A stretch of DNA of 22,519 nt from NCBI GenBank assembly GCA_947466555.1, contig CANIFK010000005.1, forward strand, positions 1-22,519. The letters are read 5' to 3'. This document shows positions 1-6,838 of this stretch, piece by piece. The notes beneath the pieces are model-generated. The model worked only from the letters and a program-made list of their open reading frames with translations. It made no database searches and was not told the origin of the DNA. Within the stretch, counting starts at the first letter, position 1; each line of letters starts with the position of its first letter. Both the position numbers and the translations under genes were made by a program. The stretch comes from Acidobacteriota bacterium (GTDB lineage Bacteria; Acidobacteriota; Terriglobia; Bryobacterales; Bryobacteraceae).

Positions 1-2263
1 CGTACGGCCGGGTGTTCGGACGGCGATAGATTGTGATGTTGGACCCATCGACGAACTTCGCCGTTTCCGCCGCCAGCGGGAAGTGATTGATGTCGCGCGT
101 GCGGCTGAGGTGCGTGCCGCGCACGCCCAGATAGCCGATCGTCAACGCATAGTCTTTGCCCAGTTGCACTTCGTAGTTCATCGACACCTGGTGCGTCAGC
201 GGCTGCACATAATCCGAGGCCACGGCGTAGATATCGGGCGTCCGGGCCAGGGCGGGCGGAGCGCTCAGAATCGCCGGGTAGACCGGGATCAGCGGCGCCT
301 GCACGGCGTTCGTCCGGTTCAGCGTATAGGTCTGTACCTGGATGCCGTTCTGCGAATGCGCCGTGCCGATCAGGATGGATGCGGTGCGGCCATAGTACAT
401 GCCGTAGCCGCCGCGAATCACCTGCTTGCCGCTGCTGCCCAGACGATAGGCGAAGCCCATGCGGCCGGCCCAGTTGTTGGTGTCTTTGTTGATGCGGCTG
501 GTATCGATGTTCAACGCAGCCAGCGACGGATCCGGATTCTTCACCAGCGGCTGGGCATAACTGAACAGGTCGTAGCGGCCGCCGTAGTTGATCGTCAGGC
601 GGTCGCTCACGCGCCAGGAGTCCTGCACGAAGAAGGCGACTTCGTTCGCGTTCGGATAGGTGGTGGCGCCATTGGTACCCGCGCCGGCGAAGCCCTGCGT
701 GTAAGCCGACGCGCGTTTGTTGGCCCAGTCGGCCAGCGTGTCGAAAACATAGGCGCCGCTGAAGTTGCCTGGGAAGAAGTTCCCAATGCGTTCAAAATTC
801 AGATCCACACCCATTTTGTAGGAGTGCTTGCCGCGGTTGTAGGTCAACGAGTGGATGGCGTTCACCTTGTCCACGTTGGTGTAGCGGGGGCTGAAGCTGT
901 TCCGGCCGATGGCGATCATGAGCGTGCCGTTCTGGCGGATCTGGGCTTCGGGCTTGTCGCTGTTGGCGGCGCCGGGGGCGTCGTCACGCAGGTAGATGAA
1001 CCGCGCGTCGTAGACCATGGAACTGCCGATCACCTTGGTGTACTGCGCCGCCAGATTATCGGTGTAATTGCTGCTGTTACCGGTGCGTTCGCTGGCCGAT
1101 TGGTTGCCCGCGTTTTCGAAGTTCTTGCCGTCGAACCGGTGGTTGTTGTACCGGACATTGAAGAACTGCGTGGGCGAGATGTTGTAGTCGATCCGCACAG
1201 TGTGAATCGTATTTTCAAACCCGGTGGTATATGGCGTCTGATACTGGCGCAACTCGTTGGCCACCTGCTGCGAAACGGCATCGCCGGGCACCGCGATCGG
1301 ATAGAAGACCGGGTTCGGCAGCGTGTTGCGCTGGGCTTCGTAGTTGTAGAAGAAGAACAGCTTGTTCTTTCCGTTGAAGCCGCCCGGCGCCACCACCGGG
1401 CCGCCGAGATTGGCGCCGTATTGGTTGAAGTGGTAGGGCTGCTTGATGATATTGCGCGAGTTGTTGAAGAACGTATTGGCGTTCATCGCCTTATCGCGGA
1501 AGAACCAGAAGACGTTGCCGTGATAGTCGTTGGTGCCGCTCTTGGTGACGACGTTCACCACCCCCGCGCCCGCGCGCCCGGTTTCGGCGGCGTAGCCGGA
1601 CGTGTTCACCTGGAACTCCTGCACGGCTTCCTGAGAGAACGAGTAGGGATTGCGCGTCCCGGCGCGGCCAGCGCTCTGGCCGAAGAAGGTGTTGTTGGAA
1701 TCCCCGCCATCGACGAGGAGCGAGTTCGACGTGCCGCGCTGGCCGCCGAAGGAAAGATCGCCGCCACGCGGATCGCGCGTCACGCCTGGCGTCAGCGTCA
1801 CGAAGTCCAGGAAGTTCCGCCCGTTAATCGGCAGTTCCCGCACAGCCCGTTCATTGACGGCGGTCGAGGTCTGAGACCGGGCCGTTTCCACCACCGGCAC
1901 TTCGGCCGAAACGCTCACCGTCTCCTGCGTCCCGCCCACTTCCAACTTGACGTCGAAGGTAGCCACGGCGCCAATCGCCAGCAGAATCCCGGTGCGCCGG
2001 GCGGTCTTGAAGCCTTTGGCTTCCACAGAAAGGTCATAGGTTCCGACCGGCAGGCGGCCGAAGTTATAGAGGCCCGCATCGGAGCTCTCAATCGAACGAA
2101 CCAACCCCGTGCCCGCATTGGTCACGGTCAGTTTCGCGGCGGCAACGATGGCGCCAGAAGGATCAGTAACGGTTCCATTCAACGAGGCGCCGCCCACTTC
2201 GGACTGCGCGAATGCCATGGAACTAAACAAAAACGCTAAGAGTAAATTGCCCCAAAGGTTCAT
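1..2263 (-). CDS. Oar-like TonB-dependent outer-membrane receptor, C-terminus cut off by window edge
   Basis: The minus-strand frame stays open from the ATG at 2263 to the window edge, giving 754 codons. The protein starts with a signal peptide (MNLWGNLLLAFLFSSMAFAQ). A carboxypeptidase-regulatory, transthyretin-like domain follows at about residues 25-110 (LNGTVTDPSGAIV, then AGLYNFGRLPVGTYDLSVEAKGF). Next is a plug-like region with ELPINGRNF, LVDGGDSNN, QEFQVNTSGYAAETGR and VVNVVTKSGTN. The rest is aromatic-rich beta-barrel sequence with strand motifs such as FFVQDSWRVSDRLTINYGGRYD. Complete family members are about 1000-1150 residues, so roughly a third of the barrel is missing only because the window ends. 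The family sits in the outer membrane and is thought to import or bind large substrates; no substrate can be named. The start gives the best signal peptide, but no strong Shine-Dalgarno sequence precedes it. A 718-codon frame on the opposite strand is a GC-driven shadow. Confidence 0.93.
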   Translation of the reverse strand, partial: MNLWGNLLLAFLFSSMAFAQSEVGGASLNGTVTDPSGAIVAAAKLTVTNAGTGLVRSIESSDAGLYNFGRLPVGTYDLSVEAKGFKTARRTGILLAIGAVATFDVKLEVGGTQETVSVSAEVPVVETARSQTSTAVNERAVRELPINGRNFLDFVTLTPGVTRDPRGGDLSFGGQRGTSNSLLVDGGDSNNTFFGQSAGRAGTRNPYSFSQEAVQEFQVNTSGYAAETGRAGAGVVNVVTKSGTNDYHGNVFWFFRDKAMNANTFFNNSRNIIKQPYHFNQYGANLGGPVVAPGGFNGKNKLFFFYNYEAQRNTLPNPVFYPIAVPGDAVSQQVANELRQYQTPYTTGFENTIHTVRIDYNISPTQFFNVRYNNHRFDGKNFENAGNQSASERTGNSSNYTDNLAAQYTKVIGSSMVYDARFIYLRDDAPGAANSDKPEAQIRQNGTLMIAIGRNSFSPRYTNVDKVNAIHSLTYNRGKHSYKMGVDLNFERIGNFFPGNFSGAYVFDTLADWANKRASAYTQGFAGAGTNGATTYPNANEVAFFVQDSWRVSDRLTINYGGRYDLFSYAQPLVKNPDPSLAALNIDTSRINKDTNNWAGRMGFAYRLGSSGKQVIRGGYGMYYGRTASILIGTAHSQNGIQVQTYTLNRTNAVQAPLIPVYPAILSAPPALARTPDIYAVASDYVQPLTHQVSMNYEVQLGKDYALTIGYLGVRGTHLSRTRDINHFPLAAETAKFVDGSNITIYRRPNTRPY

Positions 2264-2307
2264 AACCCATCGTATCGAAGTCGGCGCACGTGTTTCATGA
2301 CAGTCAA

Positions 2308-2336
2308 TTGGCAGTCCAGTTGCACCTCTCTAAAAG
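2308..2336 (+). promoter_or_regulatory. Candidate sigma-70 promoter for the MPN-like membrane protein
   Basis: TTGGCA at 2308-2313 (five of six matches to the -35 consensus) is followed after exactly 17 bases by TAAAAG at 2331-2336 (four of six matches to -10). Transcription would begin near 2343, almost at the ATG at 2346. That conflicts with use of the Shine-Dalgarno-like AGAGGGG at 2335-2341, so either the transcript is nearly leaderless or the true promoter lies upstream. Confidence 0.35.
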
Positions 2337-2341
2337 AGGGG
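2325..2341 (+). promoter_or_regulatory. Ribosome-binding site inside a small hairpin
   Basis: CCTCT (2325-2329) and AGAGG (2335-2339) form a 5-bp stem with a 5-base loop. The 3' arm belongs to AGAGGGG (2335-2341), the only Shine-Dalgarno-like sequence before the ATG at 2346, four bases away. If transcribed, the hairpin could mask the ribosome-binding site. The stem is short, so this is tentative. Confidence 0.3.
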
Positions 2342-2345
2342 TATT

Positions 2346-3266
2346 ATGCGTCCGAAAGCGGTAAATTCTACTCAAAACACGGTGGATATCCACCCATATG
2401 TACAGGGGAGGCTTCGGGCCATACCCCGCCAGGAGGAGTCTGCCGGCATCCTGCTGGGGTCGTCGGAAAACGGCGTTACCCACATTACTGGCTTCAAACG
2501 AGTCCAGCCGAACGCCCTGCGCCAGGCGGCCGATGCCGCAGGCCCCGCACTGGCCGGGTTCTTCCGTCTGCAAACACCCGATGCGCCCACCCTCCGCGCT
2601 TCGGAGATCGAACTCTGCCGCCAAACCCAGCCGCTTTTCCTGCTGCTCAACGCCGTCAACGGCGCAGCCAGCGACGCCCTGGTCTGCCGACCCACCACCG
2701 ACGGCCGCGCAACGACCGAAGAGCTTTCCCTAACCACACCGCACAAGCCCGCGCCCGTGCCCGCACCTCACGTTCGTACCGCGTCCGGCCGCCTTCCCTG
2801 GCTGACGCTCACTCTGATAGCCGCCAGCGCCGCCTCCGGAGCCTACTTCTATTTGCACTCCACCAAGCCCGCGCCGGAACTCACCCTGGACGTCCAATCC
2901 GGTGCCGGCGAACTCGCCGCCACGTGGCAGCAAACCGGCATCGCCGCGCAACCGCTGCAATCCGCCGCGCTCACGATTCAGGACGGCGAAAGCGAACAGA
3001 CCATGGACCTCACGCCCAACTTCACACCCCAGGGCCGCGTCGTTCTTCGCCCCCGCACCAGCACCATCGCCGTCACTCTGAACGTGCAGTACACCGGTGG
3101 CCCGCGCCTGTCCCGCGCCACCACGTACGTTGGGTTCGATCCAGTCATCGCCAAGCCGCAGCCGCAGCCAGACACCGCCATGCGTTCGGAAGTCGCCAAC
3201 CTGCGCAAGCGGAATAAGGAACTCCTGGACGCCGTGACCGCTATGAGAAAACACTTTGAGCAATAA
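2346..3266 (+). CDS. Membrane-anchored protein with degenerate JAB/MPN-like N-terminal domain and C-terminal coiled coil
   Basis: A 306-residue protein. Residues 13-115 follow the layout of a JAB/MPN fold: a Glu pair before a hydrophobic strand (EESAGILLG, 30-38), GFFRLQ at 71-76 where active enzymes have the HxHP motif, then a Ser/acidic turn (LRASEIEL, 83-90) and a hydrophobic strand (PLFLLL). The His pair and the Asp of a JAMM metalloprotease are absent, so an active isopeptidase is unlikely. A Pro-rich linker leads to one membrane helix at about 151-170. An Ala/Thr-rich beta-type region (about 178-265), a Pro/Gln spacer and a heptad-like charged helix (about 278-304) follow. Topology is probably N-in with the C-terminal part outside the inner membrane. 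The MPN assignment is my inference from pattern. The frame is chosen over an Arg/Pro/His-rich overlapping one (2297-3217) because only this one has a domain-like pattern, a clean membrane helix and a stop abutting a terminator. Confidence 0.72.
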   Translation: MRPKAVNSTQNTVDIHPYVQGRLRAIPRQEESAGILLGSSENGVTHITGFKRVQPNALRQAADAAGPALAGFFRLQTPDAPTLRASEIELCRQTQPLFLLLNAVNGAASDALVCRPTTDGRATTEELSLTTPHKPAPVPAPHVRTASGRLPWLTLTLIAASAASGAYFYLHSTKPAPELTLDVQSGAGELAATWQQTGIAAQPLQSAALTIQDGESEQTMDLTPNFTPQGRVVLRPRTSTIAVTLNVQYTGGPRLSRATTYVGFDPVIAKPQPQPDTAMRSEVANLRKRNKELLDAVTAMRKHFEQ

Positions 3267-3295
3267 AAAAGGCCTCCCGAAGGAGGCCCTTTTTA
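3265..3295. terminator. Bidirectional intrinsic terminator between convergent genes
   Basis: GGCCTCC (3271-3277), loop CGAA, GGAGGCC (3282-3288). An A-run on the left (3265-3270) and a T-run on the right (3290-3294) make it usable from both strands. It serves the plus-strand gene ending at 3266, whose TAA overlaps the A-run, and the minus-strand receptor ending at 3310. Confidence 0.9.
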
Positions 3296-3309
3296 TTGCT
3301 AACGAAGGA

Positions 3310-6300
3310 TCAGAACTGCAGCCGTAAACCCAGCTGCACGTTCCTGGCCCCGATGTTGGTTGTACCGGTTACCTTGCCGAAGTTCGGATCGTTGAACGTG
3401 GTGTTCGCGCGGCCGAACTGCGGCGTGTTGGTGAAGTTGAACATCTCGGCGCGGAACTGCGCCTTGATGTGTTCCATGAACCGGAAGTTTTTCAGGATGG
3501 CCACATCGGCGTGGTTGGTCGGGCCGAAGCGGATGTTGGGAATCCACCGCGGCGCGTTGCCCATCTGGTAGGTCGAAGGCGCCGTGAAGGCCGAGGTGTT
3601 GAACCAGCGGTCGGGCGTCGGGTTTTCGATCGCCGCCGTCTTCAGGTCCGCCACGTTCGGCCGCTGCACCTGCACGCCGTAGTTGCCCAGCGTGTTGGGC
3701 GACGTGAAGCCGAGCGGCAAACCGCTGCCGAAACGGATGATCGACGACACCTGCCAGCCGCCCACAATGGCGTTGGCCACCGGGTGCATGTCGGCGCCGA
3801 ACTTGCGGCCCTTGCCGACGGGGAGTTCGTAGACCAGCGCGTTGACGAAGCTCTGCGGGAGATCGTGCGCGCTGATGGAACGGTCGGCCTTCAGGTCGTA
3901 GTAGTTGCGGGGAGCATCGCCCACTTCCCAGCCCTGCCATTCGCTGGCGTTGTCGATGGCCTTGGACCATTGATAGGTCGTCAGCAAGTTCAGGCCGCCG
4001 GAGATCTGCCAGTTGTAGCGCAAGACCAGGGCGTTGAACGAGGAACTGGCGCCGACGGCGTCAGCCGACAGGTTGACGGCGGTGAACTGCGGATGAGGAC
4101 GCAGCAAACGCTGTTGCGGCACAGTACGGCCGCTCAGCACGCCCGTCGGGATAATGCCGAAGAAGGGGTTCGTGACCGCGGCATCCAAACCGGCGCCCAG
4201 GCTGAAGTACTTCGGATCCAGCTGGTTGGCCTGCTGGCCGGTGCCGAAGAGCAACTTGCGGCCCTGCGAACCGGTGTAGCCCACTTCGAGCACCATGCCC
4301 TTGCTCAGCTCGAACTGGAAGTCGGCCGAGAAGTTCTGGACATAGCTCAGCGGATGATAGGCCGAGAAGGCGTTGACAGCATCGCCGGTCTGCGTCAGCA
4401 GTCCACGCGTCGCGCCGATGGGCTGCGCCAGTCCCTGCGGGAACGGATTGCTTAACAGCGCCGAGCGGTTCGGGTTGATGCCGTCGCCGCCCACCGTGGA
4501 AACCCAGGTGGTCGTCGTCGCAAACCCGTCGCGCGTGCCGCCGCCCGTCTGCGGGTAGAAGATCCCGTAGCCGCCGCGGAACACCAGGCGATCCGTGATC
4601 TTGTACGCCATGCCGAAGCGCGGCGCGAGATTCAACTTATCGGTCTGCCATGCGCCGCGGTTGTTGCTGTCGTTGAACACCAAACCGCCCTTGAGCGGCA
4701 GGCCGGTCTGCTGTGCCAGCGGATTGGCGACGTTGAAGTCGAAGTTGTTCTGCCGGTTGTAGCGTTCCGTACGCGCCTGCTGCAGTTCGTAGCGCAGGCC
4801 CAGGTGCAACGTCAACCGCCGGTTCACGCGCCACGAATCCTGGAAGTACAGGCCGTGGTACATGGCCGTCACCGCGGTCGCGGCGCCAATCGGCGCGCTG
4901 CCGCTGGCGCCGGTGCCGAGCAGGAAGGAGGCCAGAGCGTCACCCGAAGTAGACGACGTCTGTCCCGCCACCGGGCCCGACGTCAAGCCGCGATCAAAGG
5001 AAAAGGTAGGCGTGTTGAAGTCCGTGTTGTTCAACCGCGCCAGCTCCGTGATCCAGCCAAACTTCAAGCTGTGCGAACCCTGTTCTTTCGAAAAGTTCGC
5101 CTGCAGGTTGTGCGTCTCCCGCGGCGCGTTCAGCCACCGGCGATTGTTCAGGCCCGTGTAGTTCTGAAACGAAAAGCCCGGGTAGGTTTGCGCCTGCCAC
5201 TGGCCCACCGTCGCCGTCGAGAAGCCCAGCGCCGTGCCGTTCAAGCCCTGCGACGGCGAGATCTGGTTTTCGCGCCAGCGGCCGGAGCCGAGCAGGATGT
5301 TGATGACCCAGGTCGGCGTCGGCGTCAGTGTCGTGCCGATCACCACCTGGTGCCGGGGATTGACGTCGGAGAAGTTCGTGTCCGCGCCGTTGCCAAAGAA
5401 CTTCGGCGCCACGTTTTCCTGCCACGCTTTGGTCATGCGACCGAACATGGTCATCTTTTCGTTGCGCGCCCAATCGATGCGCACGTCAACGCGGTCATTG
5501 GTTGTCACCGTCTTGCCCGCCGCCGCAAAATTGCGCGCATTCGTGAATGGATCCGGCGCCGAGTTCCCCTGCGGGAATAACTGCATCACCTTCACCGCCA
5601 CCGGGTCGAACATCGACGAAGGAATCTTGTTCCCCGCAAACGGCGTGCGGACAAACCCCGCGCCGGCGGGATTGGGCACCGTGCTGAACGGATCGAAGAT
5701 CGGAGACAAAACGCCGGCCGCGTTGCGCGTTTCGGAGAAGTCCCCGTTCCGCTGCAGCGACGTCGGCACGTTGCTGATGTTGGTGCCCGGGTTGCCTTCG
5801 CGGCGACCTTCATAGGCGGTGAAGAAGAACAGCTTCTTCTCCTTCCAAATCGGCCCGCTGAAGGTGCCGCCGAACTGATTGCGCTGGAAGCTCGGCCGCT
5901 TGATGTTCGACCGGTTGTTGGCCCAGGTATTCGCGTCCAGATTGTTGTTGCGCAGGAAGTCGTACACCGATCCGTGGAACGAGTTGGACCCGCCCTTGGT
6001 GATCATGTTCACCGCGCCGCCGTCGGACTTGCCGAACTGGGCGTCGAACTGGTTGCGCTGAATGTTCATTTCCTGCACGGAGTCGACCGACGGCGAAGCA
6101 ATCAGCCCGCCCCAGTCAACAGCCGATGCCGGCACGCCGTCGATCAGCGTCAGCCCCGCCTGCCCACGCCCGCCGTTCATGGAAAAGCGGTTGTGGTTCT
6201 GGTCCTGCGTGGCCTGTGAGATGCCCGTGCGCACGGCGATGACGCCCGCGTTCACGTGAACAAGCTGGAACGGATTGCGCGCGTTGGTCGGCAGGTCCAG

Positions 6301-6717
6301 CATCGCCTGCTGGTCCAGCGTCACGGCGCGGTTGGCCGTCTGGGTATCGAGCAGCGTCACCGCCGCCGCCACTTCCACGGTCTGGTTCACTTCACCGAGT
6401 TGCATAGTGAAGTTCAATTCCAACGTCTGGTTCACGCGCAGCGCGGCGCCCGTCTGGATACTCTTCCGGAAGCCGCGGCTTTCGACGCTGACTTCATAGG
6501 CGCCCGGAGGCAGTTGTGAAAATACGAACAGTCCGTCGGAGCCGGTGGCTACCTGGCGGGTATCTCCGGTGGCTTCGTTCCGCGCGCGAACATTCGCACC
6601 GGGAATCGTTGCGGCATTCGGGTCAGTCACAACGCCGGAAATAGTTCCGGTAAACGTTTGCGACAAAAGCAAGGGCAGAGCGAGGATTGACAGTGCAATC
6701 GCCTTGAGTTTCTTCAT
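3310..6717 (-). CDS. Oar-like TonB-dependent outer-membrane receptor
   Basis: A complete 1135-residue protein, within the usual family length. The N-terminus is a classic signal peptide (MKKLKAIALSILALPLLLSQ). A carboxypeptidase-regulatory, transthyretin-like domain covers about 22-105 (ISGVVTDPNAATIPGANV, then LFVFSQLPPGAYEVSVESRGF). Plug-like motifs follow at about 125-250: DLPTNARNPFQLV, MNGGRGQAGLTLIDGVP, QRNQFDAQFGKSDGG and VNMITKGGSNSFHGS. The rest is beta-barrel rich in Asn, Gly and aromatics (YFQDSWRVNRRLTLHLGLRYE). The final residue is Phe (LGLRLQF), the usual outer-membrane beta-barrel assembly signal. The family is greatly expanded in Acidobacteriota and probably handles polymeric or large substrates; the actual ligand cannot be read from sequence. 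No TonB box is obvious. It shares the family pattern with the receptor at 1-2263 but they do not look like recent copies. The start at 6717 is set by the signal peptide. Confidence 0.95.
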   Translation of the reverse strand: MKKLKAIALSILALPLLLSQTFTGTISGVVTDPNAATIPGANVRARNEATGDTRQVATGSDGLFVFSQLPPGAYEVSVESRGFRKSIQTGAALRVNQTLELNFTMQLGEVNQTVEVAAAVTLLDTQTANRAVTLDQQAMLDLPTNARNPFQLVHVNAGVIAVRTGISQATQDQNHNRFSMNGGRGQAGLTLIDGVPASAVDWGGLIASPSVDSVQEMNIQRNQFDAQFGKSDGGAVNMITKGGSNSFHGSVYDFLRNNNLDANTWANNRSNIKRPSFQRNQFGGTFSGPIWKEKKLFFFTAYEGRREGNPGTNISNVPTSLQRNGDFSETRNAAGVLSPIFDPFSTVPNPAGAGFVRTPFAGNKIPSSMFDPVAVKVMQLFPQGNSAPDPFTNARNFAAAGKTVTTNDRVDVRIDWARNEKMTMFGRMTKAWQENVAPKFFGNGADTNFSDVNPRHQVVIGTTLTPTPTWVINILLGSGRWRENQISPSQGLNGTALGFSTATVGQWQAQTYPGFSFQNYTGLNNRRWLNAPRETHNLQANFSKEQGSHSLKFGWITELARLNNTDFNTPTFSFDRGLTSGPVAGQTSSTSGDALASFLLGTGASGSAPIGAATAVTAMYHGLYFQDSWRVNRRLTLHLGLRYELQQARTERYNRQNNFDFNVANPLAQQTGLPLKGGLVFNDSNNRGAWQTDKLNLAPRFGMAYKITDRLVFRGGYGIFYPQTGGGTRDGFATTTTWVSTVGGDGINPNRSALLSNPFPQGLAQPIGATRGLLTQTGDAVNAFSAYHPLSYVQNFSADFQFELSKGMVLEVGYTGSQGRKLLFGTGQQANQLDPKYFSLGAGLDAAVTNPFFGIIPTGVLSGRTVPQQRLLRPHPQFTAVNLSADAVGASSSFNALVLRYNWQISGGLNLLTTYQWSKAIDNASEWQGWEVGDAPRNYYDLKADRSISAHDLPQSFVNALVYELPVGKGRKFGADMHPVANAIVGGWQVSSIIRFGSGLPLGFTSPNTLGNYGVQVQRPNVADLKTAAIENPTPDRWFNTSAFTAPSTYQMGNAPRWIPNIRFGPTNHADVAILKNFRFMEHIKAQFRAEMFNFTNTPQFGRANTTFNDPNFGKVTGTTNIGARNVQLGLRLQF

Positions 6718-6838
6718 GGTAAGTAAGACCCCGGCCTAAACGTATAGGCGGCTAGGTTTCGCGATTGTATCAAAATATTTCAGTGGTCTAGGGAACGCAT
6801 CGCCCCGCGGGAGCCGCGTTGTGTAATTATGGTTCGCG
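6718..6838. promoter_or_regulatory. Divergent intergenic region between receptor and kinase genes
   Basis: These 121 bases must carry the starts of both divergent genes. It is locally AT-rich at about 6765-6785. On the minus strand a -10-like TACAAT occurs (complement of 6767-6772), but its best upstream partner (TAGACC, 15-base spacing) is weak. On the plus strand a -10-like TAATTA at 6824-6829 lies nine bases before the kinase ATG. No convincing Shine-Dalgarno sequence precedes the kinase start. Individual promoter positions are therefore uncertain. Confidence 0.4.

Noticed and set aside
83..2239. 718-codon plus-strand open frame
   Set aside because: Antisense to the Oar-like receptor. The receptor frame is open throughout with signal peptide and family motifs; the plus-strand product is Val/Arg/His-rich with no domain pattern. 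Long antisense frames are expected with G/C-rich third positions.
2297..3217. Overlapping 306-codon frame in the MPN-like gene
   Set aside because: Product is Arg/Pro/His-rich with no membrane helix or domain pattern; the frame at 2346-3266 fits better and ends at the terminator.
3469..4455. 328-codon plus-strand frame within the second receptor
   Set aside because: Antisense shadow of a clear receptor coding sequence.
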